From Streptomyces sp. Edi4 (GTDB lineage Bacteria > Actinomycetota > Actinomycetes > Streptomycetales > Streptomycetaceae): DNA of 64,000 nt. Below, one piece after another: positions 43,149-51,938 of this stretch; the first letter of the stretch is position 1; each line of letters opens with the position of its first letter. Under the pieces are notes generated by a model. The model saw only the letters and a list, made by a program, of their open reading frames with translations, was not told the DNA's origin and ran no database searches. The translations under genes were made by a program, and so were the position numbers. Location: the NCBI RefSeq assembly GCF_040253615.1, contig NZ_JBEJGY010000004.1:5518001-5582000 (forward strand), read 5' to 3'.

Positions 43149-44339
43149 TCAACTTTGCTGGCGGGGTTGCCCCGGCAGGGTGACCTGGATGCGGCAGCCG
43201 CGCGCCGATTCGGCCACCCCGATCCGGCCGCCGTGCAGATCCACCGCCCAGCGCGCGATGGCGAGCCCGAGCCCGGTGCCGCCGTCGCTGCCGGGGCCGT
43301 GCGGCGAGGGCGCGGTGCCCCGGTTGAAGCGTTCGAACACCCGGTGCCACTCCGACTGCGGTATGCCCGGGCCCTCGTCAAGGACCTCCAGGTCGAGCGA
43401 GCCGGGCTGGGCGCCGCGCCGGGCCCGTACGGTCACCCGGCCGTGCGGCGGCGAGTGCTTGACGGCGTTGTCGATGAGATTCGCCACGACCTGGTGCAGC
43501 CGCTCCGCGTCGGCGTGCGCGGTCAGCTCCGGCGGCGACACGTCCAGGTGCAGATGGACGTCGGTGCGCTGGTGGTTGCCCGAACCGGAGGAGAGCTTGC
43601 GCTGGGCGGCCGCGAGGTTCGCCTCCTTGAGGACGCCCGACAGATACGGCCACACCTCGAAGCGGTGGGCGCGCAGCGTCACCACGCCGTTGTCCAGACG
43701 GGACAGGTCCAGCAGGGTCTCGACCAGCCGGCCAAGGCGCTCGGTCTGCTTCAGGGCCGTGCGCATCGTCTCCGGGTCGGCCGCGGAGACTCCGTCCACC
43801 ACGTTCTCCAGGACCGCCCGCAGCGCCGCGATGGGCGTGCGCAGCTCGTGCGAGACATTCGCCACGAGTTCCTTGCGGTGGCGGTCGACGGCCTCCAGGT
43901 CGTCGGCCATGCGGTTGATCGTGCCGGCCAGGTCGCCGAGCTCGTCGCGACGGTCGGCGCCGCGCACCCGGCGGGTGTAGTCCCCGTGCGAGATGGCGCG
44001 GGCCACGGTGTTCATCTCGTCGAGCGGGGCGGTGAGCCCGTGCGCGACGAACTGGGTGATCAACAGGGTCGCTATCACCGAGAAGACCGTGATGAAGCGG
44101 AGCTCGGTGCGGGTTTGCAGGGCCACCATGAGCAGGCCCGTCGTGATGAACACGGAGACGACCACGAGCGAGCCGAGCTTCGTCTTGATCGATATCGAGA
44201 CCGATCTGAGCCCGGCGGCGATCCGGGCGCCCAGGCCCCGCCCCGCCCTGGCCCAGCTGCCGCGCCGGCCCGGCTCGTCCCAGCCGGGCCGCTCGCCACT
44301 GCCGCGCAGCTGCCGGGCCCGGTCTCCGGCCCGGCTCAT
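43149..44339 (-). CDS. Sensor histidine kinase (OmpR-type partner)
   Basis: 396 residues. The ATG at 44339 overlaps the response regulator stop (ATGA). Two hydrophobic helices (about 55-75 and 80-100) leave a very short extracytoplasmic loop. HAMP (LTAPLDEMNTVARAIS) follows, then HisKA with phosphoacceptor His in ANVSHELRTPIAALR, then HATPase_c with NLIDNAVKHS and GGTGLGLAIARW. The small loop suggests that it senses the membrane itself or an intramembrane signal. Paired with the upstream response regulator. Its stimulus is not visible. Confidence 0.92.
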   Translation of the reverse strand: MSRAGDRARQLRGSGERPGWDEPGRRGSWARAGRGLGARIAAGLRSVSISIKTKLGSLVVVSVFITTGLLMVALQTRTELRFITVFSVIATLLITQFVAHGLTAPLDEMNTVARAISHGDYTRRVRGADRRDELGDLAGTINRMADDLEAVDRHRKELVANVSHELRTPIAALRAVLENVVDGVSAADPETMRTALKQTERLGRLVETLLDLSRLDNGVVTLRAHRFEVWPYLSGVLKEANLAAAQRKLSSGSGNHQRTDVHLHLDVSPPELTAHADAERLHQVVANLIDNAVKHSPPHGRVTVRARRGAQPGSLDLEVLDEGPGIPQSEWHRVFERFNRGTAPSPHGPGSDGGTGLGLAIARWAVDLHGGRIGVAESARGCRIQVTLPGQPRQQS

Positions 44340-45073
44340 GGCGCCGGGGTCTCCAGCGCGTATCCGACGCCGTGGACGGTACGGATGCGCTCGGCCCCGA
44401 TCTTGCGGCGCAGCGCCTTGATGTGGCTGTCCACGGTGCGGGTGCCGGACGCGTCGGCCCAGTCCCACACCTCGGCGAGCAGCTGCTCGCGCGAGAGCAC
44501 GGCGCGCGGGGTGTTCGCCAGACAGCTCAGCAGGTCGAACTCGGTCGGCGTCAGATGGACGTCCTCGCCGCGCACCCGTACCCGGCGCTGCGCGTGGTCG
44601 ATCTCCAGCTCGCCGAGGCGGAGTATGCCCGTGCGCGGCGTACTCGCGGCGAGCGCGGCGCGCTCCACCCGGCGCAGCAGCACATGGACCCGGGCCGCCA
44701 GCTCGCGCATCGAGAACGGCTTGGTCATGTAGTCGTCCGCGCCGACCCCGAGCCCGACCAGCATGTCCGTCTCGTCGTCGCGCGCCGTCAGCATGAGGAC
44801 CGGCACGGGCCTGCGGGCCTGGACCCGGCGGCAGACCTCCAGGCCGTCGAAGCCGGGCAGCATGATGTCGAGGACCATCAGGTCCGGCTGCCAGGCCTCG
44901 GCCGTGTCGACGGCGGCGGGGCCGTCGACGGCCGTCTGCACCTGGAAGCCCTCGGCCCGCAGCCGGGCCGCGATGGCGTCCACGATCGTCGTGTCGTCCT
45001 CGACGACCAAAACCCTGCGCTGGGCGCCGGGCGTCGCCGCGACGCCGTTGTGGCCGGTGTGAGTCTGCTCCAT
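44336..45073 (-). CDS. OmpR/PhoB-family response regulator
   Basis: 245 residues. The receiver domain (18-130) has the acidic pair VVEDD, phosphoacceptor Asp in MVLDIMLPG, Thr in LMLTARDD and Lys in MTKPFSMREL. A winged-helix DNA-binding domain follows (about 150-240, LTPTEFDLLSCLANTP, DSHIKALRRKIG). First gene of a two-gene unit with the overlapping kinase. A standard transcription factor; targets are not visible. Its promoter faces a 90-bp gap toward the spermidine-synthase-like gene. Confidence 0.93.
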   Translation of the reverse strand: MEQTHTGHNGVAATPGAQRRVLVVEDDTTIVDAIAARLRAEGFQVQTAVDGPAAVDTAEAWQPDLMVLDIMLPGFDGLEVCRRVQARRPVPVLMLTARDDETDMLVGLGVGADDYMTKPFSMRELAARVHVLLRRVERAALAASTPRTGILRLGELEIDHAQRRVRVRGEDVHLTPTEFDLLSCLANTPRAVLSREQLLAEVWDWADASGTRTVDSHIKALRRKIGAERIRTVHGVGYALETPAP

Positions 45074-45163
45074 CGGTTGCCCCGCCCTGACTGTGCTCGC
45101 CCGGGGATCCGTGGGGTGATCCCCTGTGTCGGTCAGAGACTAGAGGCACTTTCCGCATCTCGG

Positions 45164-45832
45164 CTACGCAGGGCGAACGCCGAGATGGACCACGTCAGGG
45201 ACGCCCCGGGCAACTCGGATCTCTTTGGTATGTACCCCGGTGAATCCGGCATTCCGGAGCGCCTGCTCGAAGGCGGGAGAGGGCTGGGCCGACCAGACCG
45301 CCAGTACCCCTTCGGGTCTCAACCGCCGTGCGCAGTGGGCGAGTCCGGCCGGGGAGTACAGATGGTCGTTGCCCTCCGTGACGGTCCAGTCGGGCCCGTT
45401 GTCGATGTCCAGGCACAGCGCGTCGAAGGTGTCCTGGGCGGTACGTACGTAATCCACCAGATCGGCGTGGATGATCCGGGTACGCGAATCGGACAGGGAC
45501 GGCCCGGAAATGGCGTGGAGTGGACCTGCGCGGTGCCAGTCGATGATGGCGTCCTCCCGCTCCACCACGGCGATTTGGCCCCAGCGCGGGTCCCTGACCG
45601 CATGTGCGAGGGAGAACCCGACGCCGAGCCCGCCGATGAGCAGCGAGGGGTGGGCGGTGCCGGGCGCGAGTGTGTCGTACGCCGCATCGATGAGCAGGCG
45701 CTCCGAGCGGCCGTCCGAAGTATCCATGAGGAAGCAGCCATTGGCGATGATCTCGAAATGCGTCCCGCGCCGGCGCAGTACGACTTCCCCGTGGGGTCCT
45801 TGGCGCCGATCGAGAGTGGCGATGTCGTCCAT
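45164..45832 (-). CDS. Spermidine synthase-like methyltransferase-fold protein
   Basis: 222 residues from the ATG at 45832; the frame is open far upstream but only as a shadow of the rhomboid repeat. The fold is class I methyltransferase/aminopropyltransferase: the nucleotide-binding turn LIGGLGVGFSLAH (about 61-73), IAVVERED, IIHADLVDYV and YDFDALCLDID-like core (FDALCLDID). The dcSAM/putrescine-binding residues of SpeE are not evident, so 'spermidine synthase-like' is a family label only. Divergent from the rhomboid-like gene, 255 bp away. Confidence 0.78.
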   Translation of the reverse strand: MDDIATLDRRQGPHGEVVLRRRGTHFEIIANGCFLMDTSDGRSERLLIDAAYDTLAPGTAHPSLLIGGLGVGFSLAHAVRDPRWGQIAVVEREDAIIDWHRAGPLHAISGPSLSDSRTRIIHADLVDYVRTAQDTFDALCLDIDNGPDWTVTEGNDHLYSPAGLAHCARRLRPEGVLAVWSAQPSPAFEQALRNAGFTGVHTKEIRVARGVPDVVHLGVRPA

Positions 45833-46087
45833 GCCCGTGAGGATGCCGTTCGTGGCGCCGCCGCGCACGTGAATTGCGGGCCCGGCCCGGCGCGCGCCGG
45901 ACGCTGTGCCCACGGTTGGCCGGGCCGGGGGCCGGGTACGTGCCGGTAGCCCCTGACGCACAGGACGCGTCAAAGGTTGTCTGCTGTGGTGCACGCCATA
46001 GACGCGGCCGGAGTCGTTCGCGGAGGGTGTGCGTTGTAGGGACGTAAGCGAGTACGGAACACGGCCGGGCGACGCGGGCGCGGCTTG

Positions 46088-47254
46088 ATGCGGGGCGCGG
46101 TTCGCCGCGGTCCGGGGAAGGGGCCTCACCCGGTGCACCCGCTCGAAACCCGCCCGCCCGCCCCTCCGACGAGCACGCCGCCCAACGCGACGCGGCGCAG
46201 GGTGCGTCCGGTTGCTGCCGTGCCTTCCGGGGCTGCGCTGCCTGCGGGTGCTGCCGTGCCTGCGGGTGCTGCTCTGTCTTCTGCGGGTGCGCTGCCCTCG
46301 GGTGCTTCGCTGCCTTCTGCGGCCGCCGTGCCTTCGGGTGCCGCCCTGTCTTCGGGTGCCGCCGTGTCTTCGGGTGCCGCCGTGCCTTCGGGTGTCGTCC
46401 TGTCTTCGGCTGCCGCTCTGCCTTCCGCCGCTGCTTTGCCTTCGGGTGCCGCTCTGCCGTCGGCTGCACCGTCTCCCGCCGCTTCCCTGCCTTCCGCTGC
46501 CGCGCTGGCGAGTGGCGCCCGGTCCGCCACAGCGCCCGGCACGGCGCCCGGCACGACCCTCGCCGCAGCCCCCGGCACGGCGACCGGTGGGCCGGCGGAC
46601 GAGCCGGGCCCGGCGTTCGGCGTGGGCCGCGGGCTGGGCCGGATGCGGCGGGTGCTGCCGTCGCCCGCCGCCCCGTTCGCCTTCGGCTACGCCCTGCTGC
46701 TCCTGGCGACGTCGCTGTACGCCCAGTACGGCGACCGGGACACCGTGGACGCGCTGCTCCAGGGGTCGAGTACCGACGTGGCCCATCTCTCGACCCGGCC
46801 GGTCCTCGCGATCGTCGCCAGCGCGCTGTGGATCGCGGGCGGCGTCCTGTCGCCCTACGCGGTCGTCTTCGTCTTCGTCCTGGCCGCCCTGGAACACCGC
46901 ATCGGCGGCTGGCGCACGGCGGGCGTCTTCCTGCTCGGGCACGTGATCGCCACCCTGGCCACCGAGATCCCGGTCGCGCTCTCCGTGCTGGCGGGTCAGC
47001 TGCCCGAGAGCTCGCTGCACCGCCTGGACTACGGCATCAGCTTCGGCCTGATGGCCACGGTGGGCGCCCTGGCGGGGCTGCTCGTGCCGCTCTTCCGCTG
47101 GACGATCCTGGCCGTGGTGGGAGTGCTGCTCGCGCAGGACCTCCTGGACATCGCCGATCCGCTGGCCGCGTGGGGCCATCCGATAGCGCTCCTGGTGGGT
47201 GTGGCGTGCTGGCCGGCGGTGCGCCGCGTGCGCCTCCCGGCGCAGCCGGGCTGA
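46088..47254 (+). CDS. Rhomboid-like membrane protein with repetitive Ala/Ser/Pro N-terminus
   Basis: 388 residues from the ATG at 46088; the ATG at 46643 would give a 203-residue protein without the repeat. From about 48 to 150 the sequence is a degenerate run of the hexapeptide AA(L/V)(P/S)S(G/A), encoded by roughly 18-bp repeats. The membrane part (about 205-385) has five or six helices and resembles rhomboid-like proteins of streptomycetes, but the catalytic Gly-x-Ser and His were not found, so it is probably not an active protease. Which start is used is undecided; the repeat frame has weaker GC3 bias than the rest. Confidence 0.7.
   Translation: MRGAVRRGPGKGPHPVHPLETRPPAPPTSTPPNATRRRVRPVAAVPSGAALPAGAAVPAGAALSSAGALPSGASLPSAAAVPSGAALSSGAAVSSGAAVPSGVVLSSAAALPSAAALPSGAALPSAAPSPAASLPSAAALASGARSATAPGTAPGTTLAAAPGTATGGPADEPGPAFGVGRGLGRMRRVLPSPAAPFAFGYALLLLATSLYAQYGDRDTVDALLQGSSTDVAHLSTRPVLAIVASALWIAGGVLSPYAVVFVFVLAALEHRIGGWRTAGVFLLGHVIATLATEIPVALSVLAGQLPESSLHRLDYGISFGLMATVGALAGLLVPLFRWTILAVVGVLLAQDLLDIADPLAAWGHPIALLVGVACWPAVRRVRLPAQPG
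46213..46500. repeat. About sixteen 18-bp units encoding a hexapeptide repeat
   Basis: Tandem, degenerate units of the form GCTGCCCTGCCTTCGGGT. On the plus strand they read AALPSG-type peptides; on the minus strand they read AAPEGT-type peptides. Both frames are open, so the coding strand is not self-evident from the repeat alone. Confidence 0.75.
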
Positions 47255-47267
47255 CCACCGGCCGCCG

Positions 47268-48335
47268 TCACGCGCGGCCGCCGTCACTCGCCGACGCCCC
47301 ACCGCCGTGGGGCCGCCCCGACCACGCGAGCACGTGCCACAACTGCTTGATGTACTGGAGTACTTCGTCCCGCGTGCCCCATGCGGCCCACGCGTGCGGC
47401 TCGCGCACGACGGCCGCAGCCGCGTGCCCGAGCACCCGGGCGTCGAGGAGGCCGTGCGGGGAGTGGGCGCGGCAGATCCACTCGGCGAGCGCCACCATGA
47501 CCGCCCCCCGGAACCGCGCGTCCACTTCGTGCGGCGCCAGCACGAAGCCGGCGTGCCACTCCAGGGGCACGCCGGTCGAGGCGAGCAGCCGGGCCGTCCG
47601 GGTGCCCCGGAACGAGGGGTCGAGCACCAGCGCCTCGGCGTCCCGGCCCAGCACGATGGGACCGTGCACCTGGGCCTCGACGTGACCGTCGAGCACCCGC
47701 CCGTGCCCGCCGCGGCCCGGCCCGGGCGCGGCGCCGGGCGAGTGCGGGATCGCTTCCGGCGCATCCGGTGCCATGCCGCGCATATCCACACCGGCCTGCG
47801 CCAGGCCCGCGAGGACGCACGCGAAGGCGTCGGCGGTCCCCACGTCCGTGGGCCCGAGGTGGCTGTCCCCGTGACAGAACGTGGACCGCCGACTCACCTC
47901 GGTACGCAGCCGTACGTGACAGGAGCCGAAGCGGGGCGCGGCGCCGTCGGTGTGGCCGAACACGTTGAGCGCGCCGTACTTGGGCCGCTCCTCGGGCCGC
48001 ACCCCCTGCCGGTGGTAGGCGCCCCCGAACAGCCCCCGCTCCCACTCGTCCCGCGCCCCGCCGGGGAACGCCGTCCGGCCGCCGTTGGACAGACCCGTCT
48101 CGTACTGGTTCCGGTAGACCCCGTCCTCGGCGAGCGCTTCGGCGACGGTGCGCCCGTCGGCGGGACGCAGCCGGTCCGGGTGGAAGTTGAGCGTGATGCG
48201 GGCGCGCCGCAGGACGGACGAGGCGAGCGCGTCCGCGTCCACCCAACCGAGCCGGCGCCCGGCCCCCGCCCGGCCCGCGCGCGCCAGGGCGCGAACGTGA
48301 GCGAGGGCGGCGGCCTGAGCGGGGGTGAGCGTCAT
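47268..48335 (-). CDS. DUF3626-like protein
   Basis: 355 residues, MTLTPAQAAALAHV to GGGASASDGGRA. The N-terminal region has ARITLNFHPDRL, then GVYRNQYETGLSNGG, an FGGAYH segment and PKYGALNVFGH, followed by RFGSCHVRLR and a His/Cys-containing RSTFCHGDSHLG. I associate it with DUF3626. The enzymatic function is not known to me, although conserved Arg, Ser/Thr and Glu blocks look like a catalytic domain. It converges with the rhomboid-like gene, 13 bp away, and is divergent from lon. Confidence 0.75.
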   Translation of the reverse strand: MTLTPAQAAALAHVRALARAGRAGAGRRLGWVDADALASSVLRRARITLNFHPDRLRPADGRTVAEALAEDGVYRNQYETGLSNGGRTAFPGGARDEWERGLFGGAYHRQGVRPEERPKYGALNVFGHTDGAAPRFGSCHVRLRTEVSRRSTFCHGDSHLGPTDVGTADAFACVLAGLAQAGVDMRGMAPDAPEAIPHSPGAAPGPGRGGHGRVLDGHVEAQVHGPIVLGRDAEALVLDPSFRGTRTARLLASTGVPLEWHAGFVLAPHEVDARFRGAVMVALAEWICRAHSPHGLLDARVLGHAAAAVVREPHAWAAWGTRDEVLQYIKQLWHVLAWSGRPHGGGASASDGGRA

Positions 48336-48528
48336 GGTGGCGAAGGTAGGGGAGCGGGCCGCGGGACGGCGCGGGAATTTCGCGCTGGCCGTGTTCAGGC
48401 CGGGAGCGGAACCGCGTGGACCGTAAACCGGAGCCGCCGAACCGGGCCGCGTGGAGCCATGACCACACGGTTCCCGGGTGATCGCTCAGAGCGAACGGCT
48501 CTCGGGGAACATTCCTCCACTCACAAGC

Positions 48529-48549
48529 ATTGAGTCGGCATAGCTCAAC
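48529..48549. promoter_or_regulatory. HAIR element upstream of lon (HspR operator)
   Basis: ATTGAGT-N7-GCTCAAC matches the HspR inverted repeat CTTGAGT-N7-ACTCAAG at 11 of 14 defined positions, 22 bp before the lon start. HspR is the heat-shock repressor of dnaK, clpB and lon in streptomycetes, so heat-induced lon expression is expected. Confidence 0.8.
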
Positions 48550-48570
48550 TTGACTGCCGAAGGGGAGATC

Positions 48571-50988
48571 ATGGCTACCGAGTCCACGGCACCGTCCACA
48601 CCGACCACCCTGCCCGTGCTGCCGCTCGACGACGAGGTCGTGCTGCCCGGGATGGTGGTGCCGCTCGATCTGTCCGATGCCGAGGTGCGGGCCGCCGTCG
48701 AGGCCGCGCAGGCCGCTGCCGGGCCGGACGGGGGCAAGCCGCAGGTGCTGCTCGTGCCGCGGGTCGACGGGACGTACGCCGCGACCGGTGTGCTCGGGAC
48801 CGTCGAGCAGGTCGGGCGGCTCTCCGACGGTGACCCCGGCGCCCTCATCCGGGGCCGTCACCGCGTGCGGATCGGCGCCGGCACCACCGGGCCCGGCGCC
48901 GCCCTCTGGGTGGAGGGCACCCGGGTCGAGGAGACCCTGCCCGACCCCCTCCCGGGCCACGTGGCCGAGCTCGTCAAGGAGTACAAGGCCCTGGCCACCG
49001 CCTGGCTCAAGAAGCGCGGTGCCTGGCAGGTCGTCGACCGCGTCCAGCAGATCGAGGACGTCTCCGCGCTCGCCGACAACTCCGGATACTCGCCGTTCCT
49101 CACGACTGCCCAGAAGGTCGAACTCCTGGAGACGGCCGACCCGGTGGCCCGCCTCAAGCTGGCCACCGAGCAGCTGCGCGAACACCTCGCCGAGCAGGAC
49201 GTCGCCGAGTCCATCGCCAAGGACGTCCAGGAAGGCGTGGACAGGCAGCAGCGCGAGTTCCTGCTGCGCCGCCAGCTCGACGCCGTGCGCAAGGAGTTGC
49301 GCGAGCTGAACGGGGAGGGCGGCGAGGAGGACGAGAGCGACGACTACCGCGCCCGCGTCGAGGCCGCCGACCTGCCCGAGAAGGTCCGCGAGGCCGCGCT
49401 CAAGGAGGTCGAGAAGCTGGAGCGCGCCAGCGACCAGTCGCCGGAGGGCTCCTGGATCCGCACCTGGCTCGACACCGTCCTCGAACTGCCGTGGAACGAG
49501 ACCACGGACGACGTGTACGACATCCCGGGCGCCCGCGCGGTCCTGGACGCCGAGCACGCGGGCCTGAAGGACGTGAAGGAGCGCATCACCGAATACCTCG
49601 CGGTGCGCAAGCGCCGCGCCGAACGCGGGCTCGGGGTCGTCGGAGGCCGTCGCGGGGGCGCCGTGCTCGCGCTCGTCGGCCCGCCCGGCGTGGGCAAGAC
49701 CTCGCTCGGCGAGTCAGTGGCGCACGCCATGGGCCGCAAGTTCGTGCGGGTCGCGCTCGGCGGCGTACGCGACGAGGCCGAGATCCGGGGTCACCGCCGC
49801 ACCTATGTGGGCGCCCTGCCAGGACGGATCGTCCGGGCCATCAAGGAGGCCGGGTCGATGAACCCGGTCGTGCTGCTCGACGAGATCGACAAGGTGGGCT
49901 CCGACTTCCGGGGCGACCCGGCGGCCGCCCTGCTCGAAGTCCTCGACCCGGCGCAGAACCACACCTTCCGCGACCACTACCTGGAGGTCGAGCTCGACCT
50001 CAGCGACGTGGTGTTCCTCGCCACCGCCAACGTCCTCGAAGCCATCCCCGAGGCGCTGCTCGACCGCATGGAACTGGTCAGGCTCGACGGGTACACCGAG
50101 GACGAGAAGGTCGTCATCGCCCGCGACCACCTGCTGCCGCGCCAGTTGGAGCGGGCCGGTCTCGAAACCGGAGAGGTGGTTCTGGAGGAGGCCGCGCTGC
50201 GCGGGCTCGCGGGGGAGTACACCAGGGAGGCGGGCGTACGGAACCTGGAGCGCTCCATCGCGCGGCTGCTGCGCAAGGTGGCCGCCGAGCACGAACTGGG
50301 CCGGCGCGAGCTGCCGTTCACCATCACCCCCGACGGCCTGCGCGACCTGATCGGACGCCCGCACCACGTGCCCGAGTCCGCCCAGGACCCGGCCGAGCGG
50401 CGCACCGCGGTGCCCGGCGTGGCCACCGGACTCGCCGTCACCGGCGCCGGCGGCGACGTCCTGTTCGTGGAGGCCTCCCTCGCCGACGCGGAGACGGGCG
50501 CGGCGGGCCTGACCCTGACCGGTCAGCTCGGCGACGTGATGAAGGAGTCCGCGCGGATCGCGCTGAGCTTCCTGCGCTCGCACGGGGCCGAACTGGAGCT
50601 CCCCGTGGGGGACTTGAAGGACCGGGGCGTGCACGTCCACTTCCCGGCGGGCGCGGTCCCCAAGGACGGCCCGAGCGCCGGCATCACCCTGGTCACCGCG
50701 CTGTCCTCGCTCCTGTCCGGACGCCAGGTGCGCACCGACGTGGCGATGACCGGCGAGGTGTCGCTGACCGGCCGGGTGCTGCCGATCGGCGGGCTCAAGC
50801 AGAAGCTGCTCGCCGCGCACCGCGCCGGGATCACCACCGTGGTGATCCCCAAGCGCAACGAGGCCGACCTGGACGACGTCCCGCCGGAGGTCCTGGAGAA
50901 GCTGGAGGTCCACCCCGTGACCGACGTCCGCCAGGTCCTGGAGATCGCGCTCTCCCCGGCGCAGGTCGCGGTCGCCGCGGCGGCCTGA
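48571..50988 (+). CDS. lon: Endopeptidase La, ATP-dependent Lon protease
   Basis: 805 residues from ATG at 48571 (GGGGAGATC upstream). An N-terminal substrate-binding domain (1-300) leads to the AAA+ module with Walker A GPPGVGKTS and Walker B VVLLDEIDK. The C-terminal protease domain has the catalytic Ser in KDGPSAG and Lys in GGLKQKLL. The hexamer degrades misfolded and regulatory proteins in the cytosol. HspR control is indicated by the HAIR element. Monocistronic; its 3' end converges on the S1 protease gene, 30 bp away. Confidence 0.96.
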   Translation: MATESTAPSTPTTLPVLPLDDEVVLPGMVVPLDLSDAEVRAAVEAAQAAAGPDGGKPQVLLVPRVDGTYAATGVLGTVEQVGRLSDGDPGALIRGRHRVRIGAGTTGPGAALWVEGTRVEETLPDPLPGHVAELVKEYKALATAWLKKRGAWQVVDRVQQIEDVSALADNSGYSPFLTTAQKVELLETADPVARLKLATEQLREHLAEQDVAESIAKDVQEGVDRQQREFLLRRQLDAVRKELRELNGEGGEEDESDDYRARVEAADLPEKVREAALKEVEKLERASDQSPEGSWIRTWLDTVLELPWNETTDDVYDIPGARAVLDAEHAGLKDVKERITEYLAVRKRRAERGLGVVGGRRGGAVLALVGPPGVGKTSLGESVAHAMGRKFVRVALGGVRDEAEIRGHRRTYVGALPGRIVRAIKEAGSMNPVVLLDEIDKVGSDFRGDPAAALLEVLDPAQNHTFRDHYLEVELDLSDVVFLATANVLEAIPEALLDRMELVRLDGYTEDEKVVIARDHLLPRQLERAGLETGEVVLEEAALRGLAGEYTREAGVRNLERSIARLLRKVAAEHELGRRELPFTITPDGLRDLIGRPHHVPESAQDPAERRTAVPGVATGLAVTGAGGDVLFVEASLADAETGAAGLTLTGQLGDVMKESARIALSFLRSHGAELELPVGDLKDRGVHVHFPAGAVPKDGPSAGITLVTALSSLLSGRQVRTDVAMTGEVSLTGRVLPIGGLKQKLLAAHRAGITTVVIPKRNEADLDDVPPEVLEKLEVHPVTDVRQVLEIALSPAQVAVAAAA

Positions 50989-51018
50989 GCCCCGGGCCTT
51001 TCGCGCGGGAGGCCGCCG

Positions 51019-51813
51019 TCAGGCGCGGGTGGCCCGTTCGTACAGCGAGCGGGCCCCGGCGTCGAACAGGACGGCCGTCGACTCGGCGTCGGTGTCGCCG
51101 CCGCTGAGCACCCCGATGATCCGGCCCATGCGGTCCGGCCCCTGGTATCCGGTCAGCCAGGGGCTGCCGCTCGTGCCGTCCCAGAAGCCCCCGCAGCGCA
51201 TCCGCATCATCGCGCCGACCTCGGTGTCCCGGTGGGAGTCGGTGGTGCACATGACGGGGCGGTTCTCGGGGTTGTGGTCCTCGACCGGGTAGCCGACGAC
51301 GGTGACGCGCTGGTCGGGCCCCGCGCCCCAGTCCGGCGTCGAGGAGCCGACCACGCTCTGCACGCTGCGCCCGCGCGCGTCCGGTTCCAGTGTGAGGAAG
51401 GCGTAGTCGCCGGCGTCGTCCTGGTCCGTGGTCCAGCGGCCGTCGATCTGGGCGGCCCGTACCTTCCACTTCCCGTACGGATACGTCCCCTCCGCCGCCC
51501 CCGAGAAGCCCGGCGCGAACTCCAGCTGGTCGGCCGGATGGGCGGCGGCGCAGTGCGCGGCGGTGGCGATGACGTTGCCACGCGGACTGTTCACCACACT
51601 CGCCGTGCAGTAGTGGTCGCCGCCGCTGACAAGCACGCCGACCGAGGGAGTGAGGGGCGCCGGCACGGCGCTGGTCTGCGTGCCGCCCAACGGTGCCGTA
51701 TCGGACTGGGGGGACGAGGCGGCGCGCCCGCCGCAGCCCGCTCCGGCCAGCAGTACGACGGCGACCGCCGCGACCGGGGCCACCGCCCGCTTCACCACTC
51801 CCAAGGTGCGCAT
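51019..51813 (-). CDS. Secreted trypsin-like serine protease lipoprotein (S1 family)
   Basis: 264 residues from ATG at 51813 (GGAG six bases upstream); ATG at 51822 is possible. The lipobox LLAGAGC ends the signal peptide. The triad is visible: His in ATAAHCAA, Asp in AGDYAFLTL and Ser in GTSGSPWLTG. Surface-anchored S1 proteases degrade proteins outside the cell. The gene is upstream of, and on the same strand as, none; it lies convergent with lon and downstream of the GH25 gene on the minus strand, but a terminator separates it from GH25. Confidence 0.86.
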   Translation of the reverse strand: MRTLGVVKRAVAPVAAVAVVLLAGAGCGGRAASSPQSDTAPLGGTQTSAVPAPLTPSVGVLVSGGDHYCTASVVNSPRGNVIATAAHCAAAHPADQLEFAPGFSGAAEGTYPYGKWKVRAAQIDGRWTTDQDDAGDYAFLTLEPDARGRSVQSVVGSSTPDWGAGPDQRVTVVGYPVEDHNPENRPVMCTTDSHRDTEVGAMMRMRCGGFWDGTSGSPWLTGYQGPDRMGRIIGVLSGGDTDAESTAVLFDAGARSLYERATRA

Positions 51814-51889
51814 GGTCTCCATCCTGACGCATGCGGGGCGCGGCATGGGCTCATGTGTGCGGTCCATGGCCCGTTCGGGGTGCGCGAAG

Positions 51890-51916
51890 GCCCCCGGCGC
51901 ACGCGACGCCGGGGGC
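51890..51916. terminator. Terminator downstream of the GH25 gene
   Basis: GCCCCCGGCG (51890-51899) and CGCCGGGGGC (51907-51916) form a perfect 10-bp stem, 23 bp beyond the muramidase stop. It isolates the S1 protease gene downstream. Confidence 0.85.
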
Positions 51917-51938
51917 CCGTTCTCCTGTGACGGCCCGG

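Noticed and set aside
38899..43980. Plus-strand open frame of about 1690 codons antisense to kgd and the kinase
   Set aside because: It mirrors kgd codons and contains repetitive Val/Leu/Asp/Arg sequence without a domain. The kgd frame carries all catalytic motifs.
46213..46500. 18-bp repeat considered as a CRISPR or phase-variable promoter
   Set aside because: No unique spacers, and the repeats are in frame with a membrane-protein gene.
45833..47791. N-terminal extension of the spermidine-synthase-like frame
   Set aside because: It runs antisense to the rhomboid-like repeat and gives only Arg/Gly-rich peptides.
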